Assembly: GCA_963771005.1 (NCBI GenBank)
Contig: CAVYRO010000003.1
Location: 1 to 64,000 of the forward strand
DNA length: 64,000 nucleotides
Origin: DASQZK01 sp963771005
GTDB taxonomy: Bacteria; Bacteroidota; Bacteroidia; Bacteroidales; GCA-2748055
Direction of reading: 5' to 3'
Shown here: positions 53,033 through 62,090 of the stretch, one piece after another
Layout: each line of letters opens with the position of its first letter
Numbering within the stretch: position 1 is the stretch's first letter
Program-made: the position numbers and the translations under genes
Notes under the pieces: generated by a model
What the model saw: only the letters and a program-made list of their open reading frames with translations
Database searches by the model: none
Told to the model about the DNA's origin: nothing

Positions 53033-55024
53033 ATGGGTTATCTTCAGTTTGATAAAAATCAGTTAGTTAACCTTGAATATTCTCTCAGCAGGGAGATACT
53101 AAGGTCAAACCGGGCAGGCTCCTATGCTTCCACCACTATCGTGGGGTGCAATACGAGGAAATATCATGGCCTGCTTATTTGTCCCCGTCATAAAAAAAGC
53201 GATGATAAATATCTTTTACTGTCTTCCCTGGATGCCACCGTCATTCAGCATGAACAGGAATTTAATCTGGGCATTCATAAATACCAGGGTGACCTTTATA
53301 TCCCTCGCGGACATAAATATATCCGGGATTTTGAAGCGGAAATCACCGGTCTTACGACTTTCCGGGTGGGAGGCGTAGTTCTTGAGAAAGAAAGTCTCCT
53401 GATAGAGAAGGAGCAGCAGATGCTGATCCGGTTCACCCTTACCGAAGCCAACTCCTCCACTTATTTAAGATTCAGACCGTTTCTGGCCTTCCGGAGCATT
53501 CATGAACTCAGCCGGGCAAATCTTTTTGTCAATACAAAGTACCGGAAGATTGAGAATGGCATAATGTGCAGGATGTATGAAGGTTTCCCCGGGCTTTACA
53601 TGCAATTCTCCAAGGAGGTGGAATATGTGCATGCCCCCGACTGGTACTACAACATTGAATATCCGGAGGAGCAAAAGAGAGGTTACGATTATAAGGAAGA
53701 TCTTTATGTACCGGGATATTTCGAATGCCCGATCAGGAAGGGGGAGAGTATAATTTTTTCGGCAAACACGGAAGAGGTGAACACAAGCGGCCTTAAGAGG
53801 AAATATTCTACTGATAAAGCCCGGCGGATCCCGCGTGACAATTTCATTAACAGTCTTCTTAATGCTGCGGATCAATTTCTCGTTAAAAAACAAAACGGAA
53901 CGGAGATCATTGCAGGATTCCCGTGGTTCGGATCATGGGGCCGTGATACCTTCATCGCCATTCCCGGACTTACCCTGGCTACGGGAAAAATGAAAATTGC
54001 AGGGGAGATATTCGATACCATGGTAAAACGGATGAAGAAAGGATTATTTCCGAATAACGGGAATGATGAGAATGCCGGTTATAATTCGGTCGATGCTCCG
54101 CTTTGGTTCATCTGGGCCCTGCAGCAATACGATAATTATAAGGATTCGTCCGATATTTGGAAAACATATGGTAAACCAGTCAGGGAGGTGCTGGAGGCAT
54201 TCCGTTACGGCACCTCGTTCAATATCGGGATGCTCGGCAACGGGCTGATATCGGCCGGCGAAGAGGGAGTGGCCCTGACCTGGATGGACGCTCTAACACC
54301 TGCCGGGCCTGTCACTCCAAGAACCGGAATTCCGGTAGAGATCAGTGCACTCTGGTACAATGCCGTTCAGCAAAGCCTGAAATGGGCTGAAGAGGCAGGC
54401 GACGAAAAATTTGTCTCCGAATGGAAAGATTTGCCCGCGCTCATCGAAGAATCCTTCATCCGGATATTCTGGGATGAGGAAAGGGGATATCTTGCCGACG
54501 TTATATATGACAACGCTCCCGACGAGGCAGTCCGCCCCAACCAGGTGATCGCCGCTGCCATGCCTTTTACGCCGCTCACCCTGGCTATGAAGAACAGTAT
54601 CCTGGAGGTAGTGAAAAGTGAATTGCTGACACCAAAAGGGCTCAGGACCTTATCTCCCAAAAACCCAGGATATATGGGGATATATTGCGGGAGCCAGGTG
54701 GAGCGTGATAATGCCTACCACCAGGGAACTGTTTGGCCGTGGCTCCTGGAACATTTTGTAAAAGCATATATGGACATACATAAAAATTCGGGGACAGGGA
54801 TGGCAAAACAGATCTTCAGCGGCTTTCATGAAGACATGACGATTCACGGGGTAGGATCGATCTCGGAAATTTACGATGGTGATCCGCCGCATACTCCCCG
54901 CGGAGCCATAAGCCAGGCCTGGAGTGTGGCCGCCCTCCTGAGAATTAATGAAATGATTGCAAAACAAGCGCTTATTATCGAAAATGCAGGAACTACTATA
55001 AATATTAACAAAACTATGAGATGA
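53033..55024 (+). CDS. Glycogen debranching enzyme (amylo-alpha-1,6-glucosidase)
   Basis: The 663-residue enzyme removes alpha-1,6 branches. The N-terminal GDE domain (about 1-260) starts LVNLEYSLSREILRSNRAGS and CNTRKYHGLLICPRH. The C-terminal alpha/alpha-toroid GH133 domain has IAGFPWFGSWGRDTFIAIPG, FPNNGNDENAGYNSVDAPLW and QVERDNAYHQGTVWPWLLEH. It belongs to the archaeal/bacterial single-activity type. Its stop overlaps the next start (ATGAGATGA), so the synthase gene is coupled. First gene of the four-gene glycogen run. Confidence 0.93.
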   Translation: MGYLQFDKNQLVNLEYSLSREILRSNRAGSYASTTIVGCNTRKYHGLLICPRHKKSDDKYLLLSSLDATVIQHEQEFNLGIHKYQGDLYIPRGHKYIRDFEAEITGLTTFRVGGVVLEKESLLIEKEQQMLIRFTLTEANSSTYLRFRPFLAFRSIHELSRANLFVNTKYRKIENGIMCRMYEGFPGLYMQFSKEVEYVHAPDWYYNIEYPEEQKRGYDYKEDLYVPGYFECPIRKGESIIFSANTEEVNTSGLKRKYSTDKARRIPRDNFINSLLNAADQFLVKKQNGTEIIAGFPWFGSWGRDTFIAIPGLTLATGKMKIAGEIFDTMVKRMKKGLFPNNGNDENAGYNSVDAPLWFIWALQQYDNYKDSSDIWKTYGKPVREVLEAFRYGTSFNIGMLGNGLISAGEEGVALTWMDALTPAGPVTPRTGIPVEISALWYNAVQQSLKWAEEAGDEKFVSEWKDLPALIEESFIRIFWDEERGYLADVIYDNAPDEAVRPNQVIAAAMPFTPLTLAMKNSILEVVKSELLTPKGLRTLSPKNPGYMGIYCGSQVERDNAYHQGTVWPWLLEHFVKAYMDIHKNSGTGMAKQIFSGFHEDMTIHGVGSISEIYDGDPPHTPRGAISQAWSVAALLRINEMIAKQALIIENAGTTININKTMR

Positions 55025-56313
55025 GGGTATTAATGTTTGGATGGGAATTTCCTCCTCATATTTCCGGTGGTCTGGGAACGGCATCCTATGGCCTTACCAA
55101 GGGCCTTGCAAAAATTCCCGGATTGAAGATCCGTTTTGTGATTCCCAAAGTTTTTGGCGATGAAAATCCCCGGAAGCTGGAGCTTATTGGCGCCAACAAC
55201 GTTCCGCTTACCCGGAGAAAAAAAAATTACGAAGATTTTCTCAGGGATATCGAATTTATTGAAGTTGATTCCCTGCTGATTCCCTACACGGATCCGGAGG
55301 AATATGAAAGAAAAATCAGAGAATCGAGGAAGGAAAACCGGACTTATATCCAGACTTCGTTCAGAGGCAGGATCGATTTTACCGGCGGATATGGAGATAA
55401 TCTTTTCCAGGAGATAGCCAAATATGCTATTGTGGCCTCGGTTATGGGAGAAAGCGGCGATTTTGACATTGTCCATTCACACGACTGGCTGACTTTTCCC
55501 GCTGGTTTGGCGGCCAGCAGGGTCTCTGGAAAACCGCTTGTTTTGCATGTGCATGCCACCGATTTCGACAGGAGCGGCGGAAATGTGAACCCGGCCGTTT
55601 TCGATATTGAAAAAAAAGGAATGGAAGCTGCCAATGCGATCATAGCGGTCTCTAATCTGACACGGAACACGATCATTAACAAATACAACATCAACCCGGA
55701 TAAGGTCTTCACCGTTCACAACGCAGTTGAACCACTGGGGGAACTGGAAAAAAAAGCCCTGCGCAAGTCTTTTGATGACAGGATTGTTACCTTCCTCGGC
55801 CGGGTGACCCTCCAGAAGGGACCTGAGTTTTTCATTGAGGCAGCCTATAAGGTTCTCCGGAAAATGGAAAATGTCCGGTTTGTCATGGCCGGTTCGGGTG
55901 AACTTTTAAACAGGATGGTCTTGCGTGCCGCCTCGCTGAATATCGCGGATAAATTTCATTTCACAGGATTCCTGAAGGGAGAGGAAGTATACCGGCTGTT
56001 CTCCATGAGCGATGTATATGTTATGCCTTCCGTATCCGAACCTTTCGGGATTTCACCCCTGGAGGCCATGCAATCCAATGTTCCCGTCATTATTTCCCAT
56101 CAGTCGGGAGTTTCCGAAGTGCTGCAATACGCGCTGAAGGTGGATTTCTGGGATGTGGATGCCATGGCGGATGCCATTTACGGCCTGCTGAATTACAGCG
56201 CTCTTTCCGATATGTTCAAACATTTTGGGAAAGAAGAAGTCGACAATATGAAATGGGAAAATTCAGCTGCCAAAGTGAACAAGATATATAAAAAGTTTTT
56301 AAACCATCAATGA
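55021..56313 (+). CDS. Glycosyltransferase family 4, glycogen-synthase-like
   Basis: The 430-residue GT-B enzyme has the N-terminal FGWEFPPHISGGLGTASYGL loop typical of starch/glycogen synthase-like proteins. VHSHDWLTFPAGLAASRVSG follows. The C-terminal domain has VTFLGRVTLQKGPEFFIEA and MPSVSEPFGISPLEAMQSNV, giving the E-x7-E pair of retaining enzymes. The donor, ADP-glucose or UDP-glucose, is not visible in the sequence. It is translationally coupled to the debranching enzyme, and the GH57 gene starts 14 bp later, so a role in alpha-glucan synthesis is well supported. Confidence 0.9.
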   Translation: MRVLMFGWEFPPHISGGLGTASYGLTKGLAKIPGLKIRFVIPKVFGDENPRKLELIGANNVPLTRRKKNYEDFLRDIEFIEVDSLLIPYTDPEEYERKIRESRKENRTYIQTSFRGRIDFTGGYGDNLFQEIAKYAIVASVMGESGDFDIVHSHDWLTFPAGLAASRVSGKPLVLHVHATDFDRSGGNVNPAVFDIEKKGMEAANAIIAVSNLTRNTIINKYNINPDKVFTVHNAVEPLGELEKKALRKSFDDRIVTFLGRVTLQKGPEFFIEAAYKVLRKMENVRFVMAGSGELLNRMVLRAASLNIADKFHFTGFLKGEEVYRLFSMSDVYVMPSVSEPFGISPLEAMQSNVPVIISHQSGVSEVLQYALKVDFWDVDAMADAIYGLLNYSALSDMFKHFGKEEVDNMKWENSAAKVNKIYKKFLNHQ

Positions 56314-56326
56314 AGCCGGAAATAAT

Positions 56327-57817
56327 ATGAGAACAATCTGCCTGTATTTTCAGATCCATCAACCTTTCCGATTCAGACGGTACCGGTTCTTCGATATCGG
56401 GAATGAACATTATTATTATGATGATTATCTCAATGAGAGCATCATGCAGAAGGTGGCTAATCATTGCTATCTGCCTGCCAATAAGGTCATGTTGGATCTG
56501 ATCCGTAAACATGAGGGAAAATTCAAGGTGAGTTTTTCAATTTCGGGTATGGCACTTGATCAGTTTGAACTATACGCCCCTGAAGTGATAGGTTCATTCA
56601 GGGACCTCGCCGATACCGGTCACGCTGAATTCCTGGATGAGACATATGCGCACTCCCTTATTTCACTCAAGGACAGGGAAGAATTCGTTTCCCAGGTGAA
56701 GCAGCATAAGGATAAAATGAAAGACCTTTTTAACTATGAGCCGGTCGTTTTCCGGAATACCGAACTCATTTATTCCGATGAGATCGGGGATATCGTGGCG
56801 GGGATGGGCTATAAAGGTATTCTAACCGAAGGCGCCAAACATGTCCTCGGCTGGAAAAGCCCGAATTTTCTCTATGCCAATTCCATTAATCCGAAGCTTA
56901 AGGTGCTCCTTAAGAATTTCAAATTAAGCGACGATATTGCCTTCCGGTTCTCCAACAAAAGCTGGAACGAATACCCGCTTACCACGGAAAAGTTTGTGGC
57001 ATGGCTTAACAAGTTGCCAAAGAATGAGGAAACGATCAATCTTTTCATGGATTATGAAACCTTCGGGGAACATCACTGGAAAGATACGGGGATCTTTGAA
57101 TTTCTAAAGAGCTTTCCCTCAACGGTTTTTAAAAATTCAAAATTCACCTTTGCCACTCCATCCCAGCTTATCGAAGAACTTCAGCCGGTATCTGTGGTCC
57201 ATGTGCCTTATCCTATCTCTTGGGCTGATGAAGAAAGAGATCTTACGGCATGGCTGGGAAATCCTCTTCAGGAGCAGGCTTTTAATAAATTATACAGCCT
57301 GCTGGGTAAAATCCGGGAAGTTGACGATCTGAGGCTGAAGCGTGATTATAGTTACCTGCAGCAAAGTGACCATTTCTATTATATGTGCACGAAATTTTTC
57401 TCGGATGGTGATGTTCATTCTTATTTTAACCCTTTCGATACCCCCTATGAGGCATTTATAAACTACATGAATATCCTGAGCGATTTTGAGATCCGTCTCA
57501 ACGCCGAACTATCGGCCAGGACAAACGATGAAACCATAAAGCTCAGCAAGATCATCGCCGAAAAAGATCTTCTGATCAAAAAATACGAACTGCAGCTGGC
57601 TGAGGTCAGGATCGCCTCATCAGCGGGATTACAGCAAATGACGGGAGAGACATTGGTAAAGAAAGCCATTCCACTTAAAGGTTCTCCCGGGGAGAATGAT
57701 TCAGCTGCAACAGGAAGGAAATCAGCCGGAGCCGTTTCAGAATCAGTAATGCCTGAAGCCGGTTCATCGGAAATAAAGGGTAAGAAAGCAAAATCCCCAC
57801 CTGTGCGAAAAAAATAA
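56327..57817 (+). CDS. Glycoside hydrolase family 57 alpha-amylase-type enzyme
   Basis: The 496-residue protein has GH57 motifs in order: YFQIHQPFRFRRYRFFD, then GHAEFLDETYAHSL, the catalytic nucleophile Glu146 in FRNTELIYSD, and the acid/base Asp242 in LFMDYETFGEHHWKD. GH57 enzymes hydrolyse or transfer alpha-1,4-glucan chains. No signal peptide was seen, so it acts in the cytoplasm. Residues after about 400 form a coiled coil and a low-complexity Ser/Gly/Lys tail of unclear use. Third gene of the glycogen run. Confidence 0.92.
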   Translation: MRTICLYFQIHQPFRFRRYRFFDIGNEHYYYDDYLNESIMQKVANHCYLPANKVMLDLIRKHEGKFKVSFSISGMALDQFELYAPEVIGSFRDLADTGHAEFLDETYAHSLISLKDREEFVSQVKQHKDKMKDLFNYEPVVFRNTELIYSDEIGDIVAGMGYKGILTEGAKHVLGWKSPNFLYANSINPKLKVLLKNFKLSDDIAFRFSNKSWNEYPLTTEKFVAWLNKLPKNEETINLFMDYETFGEHHWKDTGIFEFLKSFPSTVFKNSKFTFATPSQLIEELQPVSVVHVPYPISWADEERDLTAWLGNPLQEQAFNKLYSLLGKIREVDDLRLKRDYSYLQQSDHFYYMCTKFFSDGDVHSYFNPFDTPYEAFINYMNILSDFEIRLNAELSARTNDETIKLSKIIAEKDLLIKKYELQLAEVRIASSAGLQQMTGETLVKKAIPLKGSPGENDSAATGRKSAGAVSESVMPEAGSSEIKGKKAKSPPVRKK

Positions 57818-57841
57818 TATCGGATAAAATCAATTGAGAAT

Positions 57842-60800
57842 ATGTATAAAGCCAGAATATCACCAAGTCACTTATTTGAAATTAGCTGGGAGGTCTGCAA
57901 CAAAGTCGGAGGGATCCATACAGTCATATCTACCAAAACCATCACTCTTAAGAAGGAATTCGGGGACAATTACATTCTTATCGGCCCCGATGTATGGCGT
58001 GAAACAACAGAACATCCGGAGTTCCAGGAAGATCAGAGTCTCTTCCAGGGCTGGAGGCAGAAAGCTGCTGCCCAGGGCCTGAGAGTGAGAGTGGGTCGCT
58101 GGAAGATCCGGAGCAAACCGCTCGTCTTTCTCGTGGATTTCACGACATTTTTTTCCGTCAAGGATGAAATATTCAGTAAGTATTGGGAGATCTACAAGCT
58201 CGATTCGATCACCGGCGGATGGGATTATATTGAACCTTCCCTGTTCGGATATGCCTCGGGAAAGGTGATTGAAAGTTTTGTCAGGTATCATCTTGCATCA
58301 CACGACCGGGTAGTTGCCCTCTTTCATGAATGGCTTACCGGGGCCGGCCTCCTCTACCTGAAGACGAACCTACCCCAGGTCGGGACCGTTTTTACGACCC
58401 ATGCCACCGTAGTCGGCAGGGCTATCGCCGGAAATCTTCAACCTCTTTACAGCCGGATGGACGAGTATAACGGGGATGCCAAAGCTTCGGAATTCCACCT
58501 GACATCCCAACAGTCGATGGAAAAAACCTGTGCCAGGAATGCCGACGCCTTCACTACGGTGAGCGAAATTACGGCCAGGGAATGCAGCCAGTTCCTTCAG
58601 AAAGAGGTGGATGTGGTGACACCGAACGGTTTTGAGAATGGCTTTCTCCCGGCGGAAAAGGATTTTATTCCTAAAATACAAAAAGCCCGGAAGACTCTTC
58701 TCAACGTAGCCGGGCTTCTCCTCGGGGAGGATTTGCCTGATGACACCTTTCTTATTGCGAATTCAGGACGTTATGAATTCAAGAACAAGGGCATCGATCT
58801 TTATCTCGATGCATTGGGAGCGCTGAATTCAGGCGAACCACTGAAGAGGAATGTTCTCGCTTTTGTCCTGGTTCCTGCAAGTCATTACGGGCCGAGAAAG
58901 GATCTTGTCGAGAAGATGAAGGACCCCGCAGCAAAGCTTAGCGGTGACAGTTTTCTGACGCATAACCTTCATTATGTGGATCATGATCCCATTATGAACC
59001 GGATCCGGACGGCCGGTATTACAAATAAAGCGGGCGACAACGTCCGGATCATCTTCGTGCCTTCCTATCTGAACGGTAACGATGGCATCTTCAACTTATC
59101 GTATTATGAGCTCCTGATCGGGATGGACCTCACAATTTTTCCTTCCTATTATGAACCCTGGGGTTACACTCCCCTCGAAAGCCTTGCCTTCCATATACCT
59201 ACCATTACCACCAGTGTAGCGGGTTTCGGGATGTGGGTCAAGGAGAAATTCAGTGATCCGGGCAATGCTGTCTTTATCCTGAACCGGAACGACCATAACG
59301 ACAGCGAAGTGGTGGAAGGTATTTCTGAAGCAGTCCGGATAATGGAAAGGAACTCCCCGGAAGAAATGGAGAAAGCACGTAACAAAGCCTCAGAAATTTC
59401 GGCTTCCGCCCTTTGGAAAATTATGATCGAATATTACCACGAGGCCTTCAGCATGGCACTTGAAAAAGTGGCCGACAGGGTTGATGAATTCATTGAGACA
59501 GAGCACGTGGAGCAACTGCCGGAGGTTACCTCCCTGCCAGGCCAGGTCCCCGTCTGGAAGAAGGTCATTATTCAGCAGCATATTCCCGATAAACTTAAGC
59601 CGCTGGAGGAATTAAGCAGGAACCTTTGGTGGAGCTGGAATCCTCCCGCCATAGAAATGTTCCAGTCCATTGATCCGGGGATTTGGGAGGAGATTGCCGG
59701 CAATCCTATCCTCCTCCTGGACAAACTGCCATTTCAGCGGTTGTCTGAGCTTGAGACGGACCAGGCATTTATCCAAAAATTCGAAAAAGTATACGCTGAT
59801 TTCCGTCAATATATCAACAGTTCCGAATACAGCAATCCGCAGATAGCTTATTTCAGCATGGAATACGGTCTGCATGAATCACTGAAAATTTATTCCGGGG
59901 GGCTTGGCCTTCTCGCGGGAGACTATCTTAAGGAAGCCAGTGATTATAATTATAATATCATCGGTATCGGGCTGTTATACAGGTTCGGGTATTTCAAACA
60001 GGACCTTTCGGCCGCAGGAGAGCAGATTGCCATAAATGAAGCACAGGTTTTCTCCAAGATCCCTGCCACACCGGTTCAGGATGAGCAGGGAAACTGGATT
60101 GAGATCACCATCGTTTTGCCGGGCCGTGATCTGAAAGCACGGATATGGATGGTCGAGGTGGGACGGGTGAAACTTTACCTGCTGGATACCGATTTCGAGG
60201 GAAACCAGGAGCAGGACAGGGCCATCACCCATCATCTCTACGGGGGAAACAATGAAAACAGGTTCAAACAGGAGATCCTTCTCGGGGTGGGGGGTATCAG
60301 GGCGCTTCGTGCTCTCGGGCTGGAACCCGATATCTTCCACTGCAATGAGGGCCATGCCGCTTTCATCGGGCTGGAAAGGTTGAGAGAATACATCCAGGAA
60401 CAGAACCTGACTTTCCCTGAATCGCTGGAGATCGTACGTTCCTCGACGCTTTTCACTACCCATACTCCCGTCCCGGCCGGACATGATTATTTCGATGAAG
60501 ATATGATGAGGGCCTACATGGCCCATTATCCCAACCGGATGAAGATCACCTGGGAACAGATGATGAACCTGGGCAAGATGCATCCCAACCAGAGAGGCGA
60601 ACGTTTCTCGATGAGCTGCCTTGCCGTGAACCTCTCCCAGGAGATCAACGGAGTGAGCGAGATACACGGAAAAGTCAGCCGTGAGATGTTCGCCGATATG
60701 TGGAAAGGATATATGCCTGAGGAAGTGCCCATCGGATATGTTACCAACGGAGTGCATCTGCCAACATGGATCTCTGAAAAATGGCGCGACCTGTACAGGG

Positions 60801-62083
60801 ATCATCTTGACGCCGATTTCTGTAAAAAGCAGCATGAACGCGAGGTATGGGCAAAGATCAGGGAGGTGGACCAGGCCGAGATCTGGAAGATCCGCGGTGC
60901 GGAACGCAGGAAACTGATTAATTTTGTAAGATCGCAGCTTCTCAGGAATTCCACCAATGCCAACCAGAATCCCAAACTTATCGTTGAGATGCAGGAGCGC
61001 CTTGATCCGAATGCGCTGACCATCGGCTTTGCCCGCCGGTTTGCTACTTATAAGAGAGCTCACCTTCTCTTCCGTGACCCGGAGCGGTTATCTTCCATTC
61101 TGAACAATCCCTTTATGCCCGTGCAGCTTCTATTTGCCGGTAAAGCGCATCCGAACGATAAAGCAGGGCAGGAACTGATCCGGAAGATCGTGGAGTATTC
61201 CACCGACAGCCGTTTCCTGGGCAGGGTGATCTTCCTGGAAAATTATGAGATCCCGCTGGCAAAAAAATTATTGCACGGTGTGGATATCTGGCTTAACACA
61301 CCTACCCGGCCGCTTGAAGCTTCCGGGACCAGCGGGGAAAAGGCAGTGATGAACGGTGTGCTCCATTTCAGCGTCCTTGACGGTTGGTGGGCCGAGGGAT
61401 ATAAGCCGGGTGCCGGATGGGCGCTTCAGGAAGAACGGCTTTACGAAAATCAGGATTTCCAGGACCAGCTCGATGCGGAGACCGTCTACAATATGCTGGA
61501 GAACGAGATCGGGCCCTTATTCTATAAGCGCGATGTGCGCGGCATCCCCGTAGGATGGGTCAGCATGATCCAAAAGTCGATCGGGGAGATAGCTCCTGAA
61601 TTCACCACGAACCGGATGCTGCGCGATTACATCGACAGATACTATACCAAACTGTATGACAGATCCCTGAAGCTGAGGAAGAATGAGTACGAAATGCCTG
61701 CAAGACTGGCCCATTGGAAAAGGAGGATACTCAATGCCTGGGGTGAGATAGAGGTCATCAGTGTGATCTACCCGGATACCAACCGTCAGAGCATAACCGT
61801 GGGTAATACCTATGTAAGCGAGGTGGTGCTCGACCTGAAAACCCTGTCGCCCCGCGAAGTCGGTATAGAATATATCACGGGCGATATCGATGAATCGGGA
61901 ACCTATATGAAGATTGTCAATGTCCAGGAGTATGAACTTGCAAAGATGGAGGGATCGAAGGCATGGTACCGGCTGGAAACCATTCCTACTGAGCCGGGAA
62001 TCTTTGACTACGGCCTTAGACTGTATCCAAAGAATAATCTTCTTGCTCATCGCGAGGATATGGGCCTGGTGCGTTGGATATAG
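57842..62083 (+). CDS. Fusion of glycogen synthase (GT3-like) and alpha-glucan phosphorylase (GT35)
   Basis: The 1413-residue protein joins a synthesising and a degrading enzyme. Residues about 1-545 resemble eukaryotic-type GT3 glycogen synthase (LFEISWEVCNKVGGIHTVIS, FHEWLTGAGLLY, TTHATVVGRAIAGN and YYEPWGYTPLESLAFH with the E-x7-E pair). Residues about 573-1413 are a GT35 phosphorylase. It begins like the DUF3417-type phosphorylase N-terminus (LEELSRNLWWSWNPPAIEMF), then EYGLHESLKIYSGGLGLLAG and HCNEGHAAF. The PLP-binding region is EASGTSGEKAVMNGVLHFS (likely Lys1167). The stop lies 8 bp from the convergent branching enzyme stop. The frame is unbroken. Confidence 0.93.
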   Translation: MYKARISPSHLFEISWEVCNKVGGIHTVISTKTITLKKEFGDNYILIGPDVWRETTEHPEFQEDQSLFQGWRQKAAAQGLRVRVGRWKIRSKPLVFLVDFTTFFSVKDEIFSKYWEIYKLDSITGGWDYIEPSLFGYASGKVIESFVRYHLASHDRVVALFHEWLTGAGLLYLKTNLPQVGTVFTTHATVVGRAIAGNLQPLYSRMDEYNGDAKASEFHLTSQQSMEKTCARNADAFTTVSEITARECSQFLQKEVDVVTPNGFENGFLPAEKDFIPKIQKARKTLLNVAGLLLGEDLPDDTFLIANSGRYEFKNKGIDLYLDALGALNSGEPLKRNVLAFVLVPASHYGPRKDLVEKMKDPAAKLSGDSFLTHNLHYVDHDPIMNRIRTAGITNKAGDNVRIIFVPSYLNGNDGIFNLSYYELLIGMDLTIFPSYYEPWGYTPLESLAFHIPTITTSVAGFGMWVKEKFSDPGNAVFILNRNDHNDSEVVEGISEAVRIMERNSPEEMEKARNKASEISASALWKIMIEYYHEAFSMALEKVADRVDEFIETEHVEQLPEVTSLPGQVPVWKKVIIQQHIPDKLKPLEELSRNLWWSWNPPAIEMFQSIDPGIWEEIAGNPILLLDKLPFQRLSELETDQAFIQKFEKVYADFRQYINSSEYSNPQIAYFSMEYGLHESLKIYSGGLGLLAGDYLKEASDYNYNIIGIGLLYRFGYFKQDLSAAGEQIAINEAQVFSKIPATPVQDEQGNWIEITIVLPGRDLKARIWMVEVGRVKLYLLDTDFEGNQEQDRAITHHLYGGNNENRFKQEILLGVGGIRALRALGLEPDIFHCNEGHAAFIGLERLREYIQEQNLTFPESLEIVRSSTLFTTHTPVPAGHDYFDEDMMRAYMAHYPNRMKITWEQMMNLGKMHPNQRGERFSMSCLAVNLSQEINGVSEIHGKVSREMFADMWKGYMPEEVPIGYVTNGVHLPTWISEKWRDLYRDHLDADFCKKQHEREVWAKIREVDQAEIWKIRGAERRKLINFVRSQLLRNSTNANQNPKLIVEMQERLDPNALTIGFARRFATYKRAHLLFRDPERLSSILNNPFMPVQLLFAGKAHPNDKAGQELIRKIVEYSTDSRFLGRVIFLENYEIPLAKKLLHGVDIWLNTPTRPLEASGTSGEKAVMNGVLHFSVLDGWWAEGYKPGAGWALQEERLYENQDFQDQLDAETVYNMLENEIGPLFYKRDVRGIPVGWVSMIQKSIGEIAPEFTTNRMLRDYIDRYYTKLYDRSLKLRKNEYEMPARLAHWKRRILNAWGEIEVISVIYPDTNRQSITVGNTYVSEVVLDLKTLSPREVGIEYITGDIDESGTYMKIVNVQEYELAKMEGSKAWYRLETIPTEPGIFDYGLRLYPKNNLLAHREDMGLVRWI

Positions 62084-62090
62084 TACCCTG

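Noticed and set aside
59975..61063. 362-codon frame opposite the phosphorylase domain
   Set aside because: Antisense shadow of conserved GT35 sequence.
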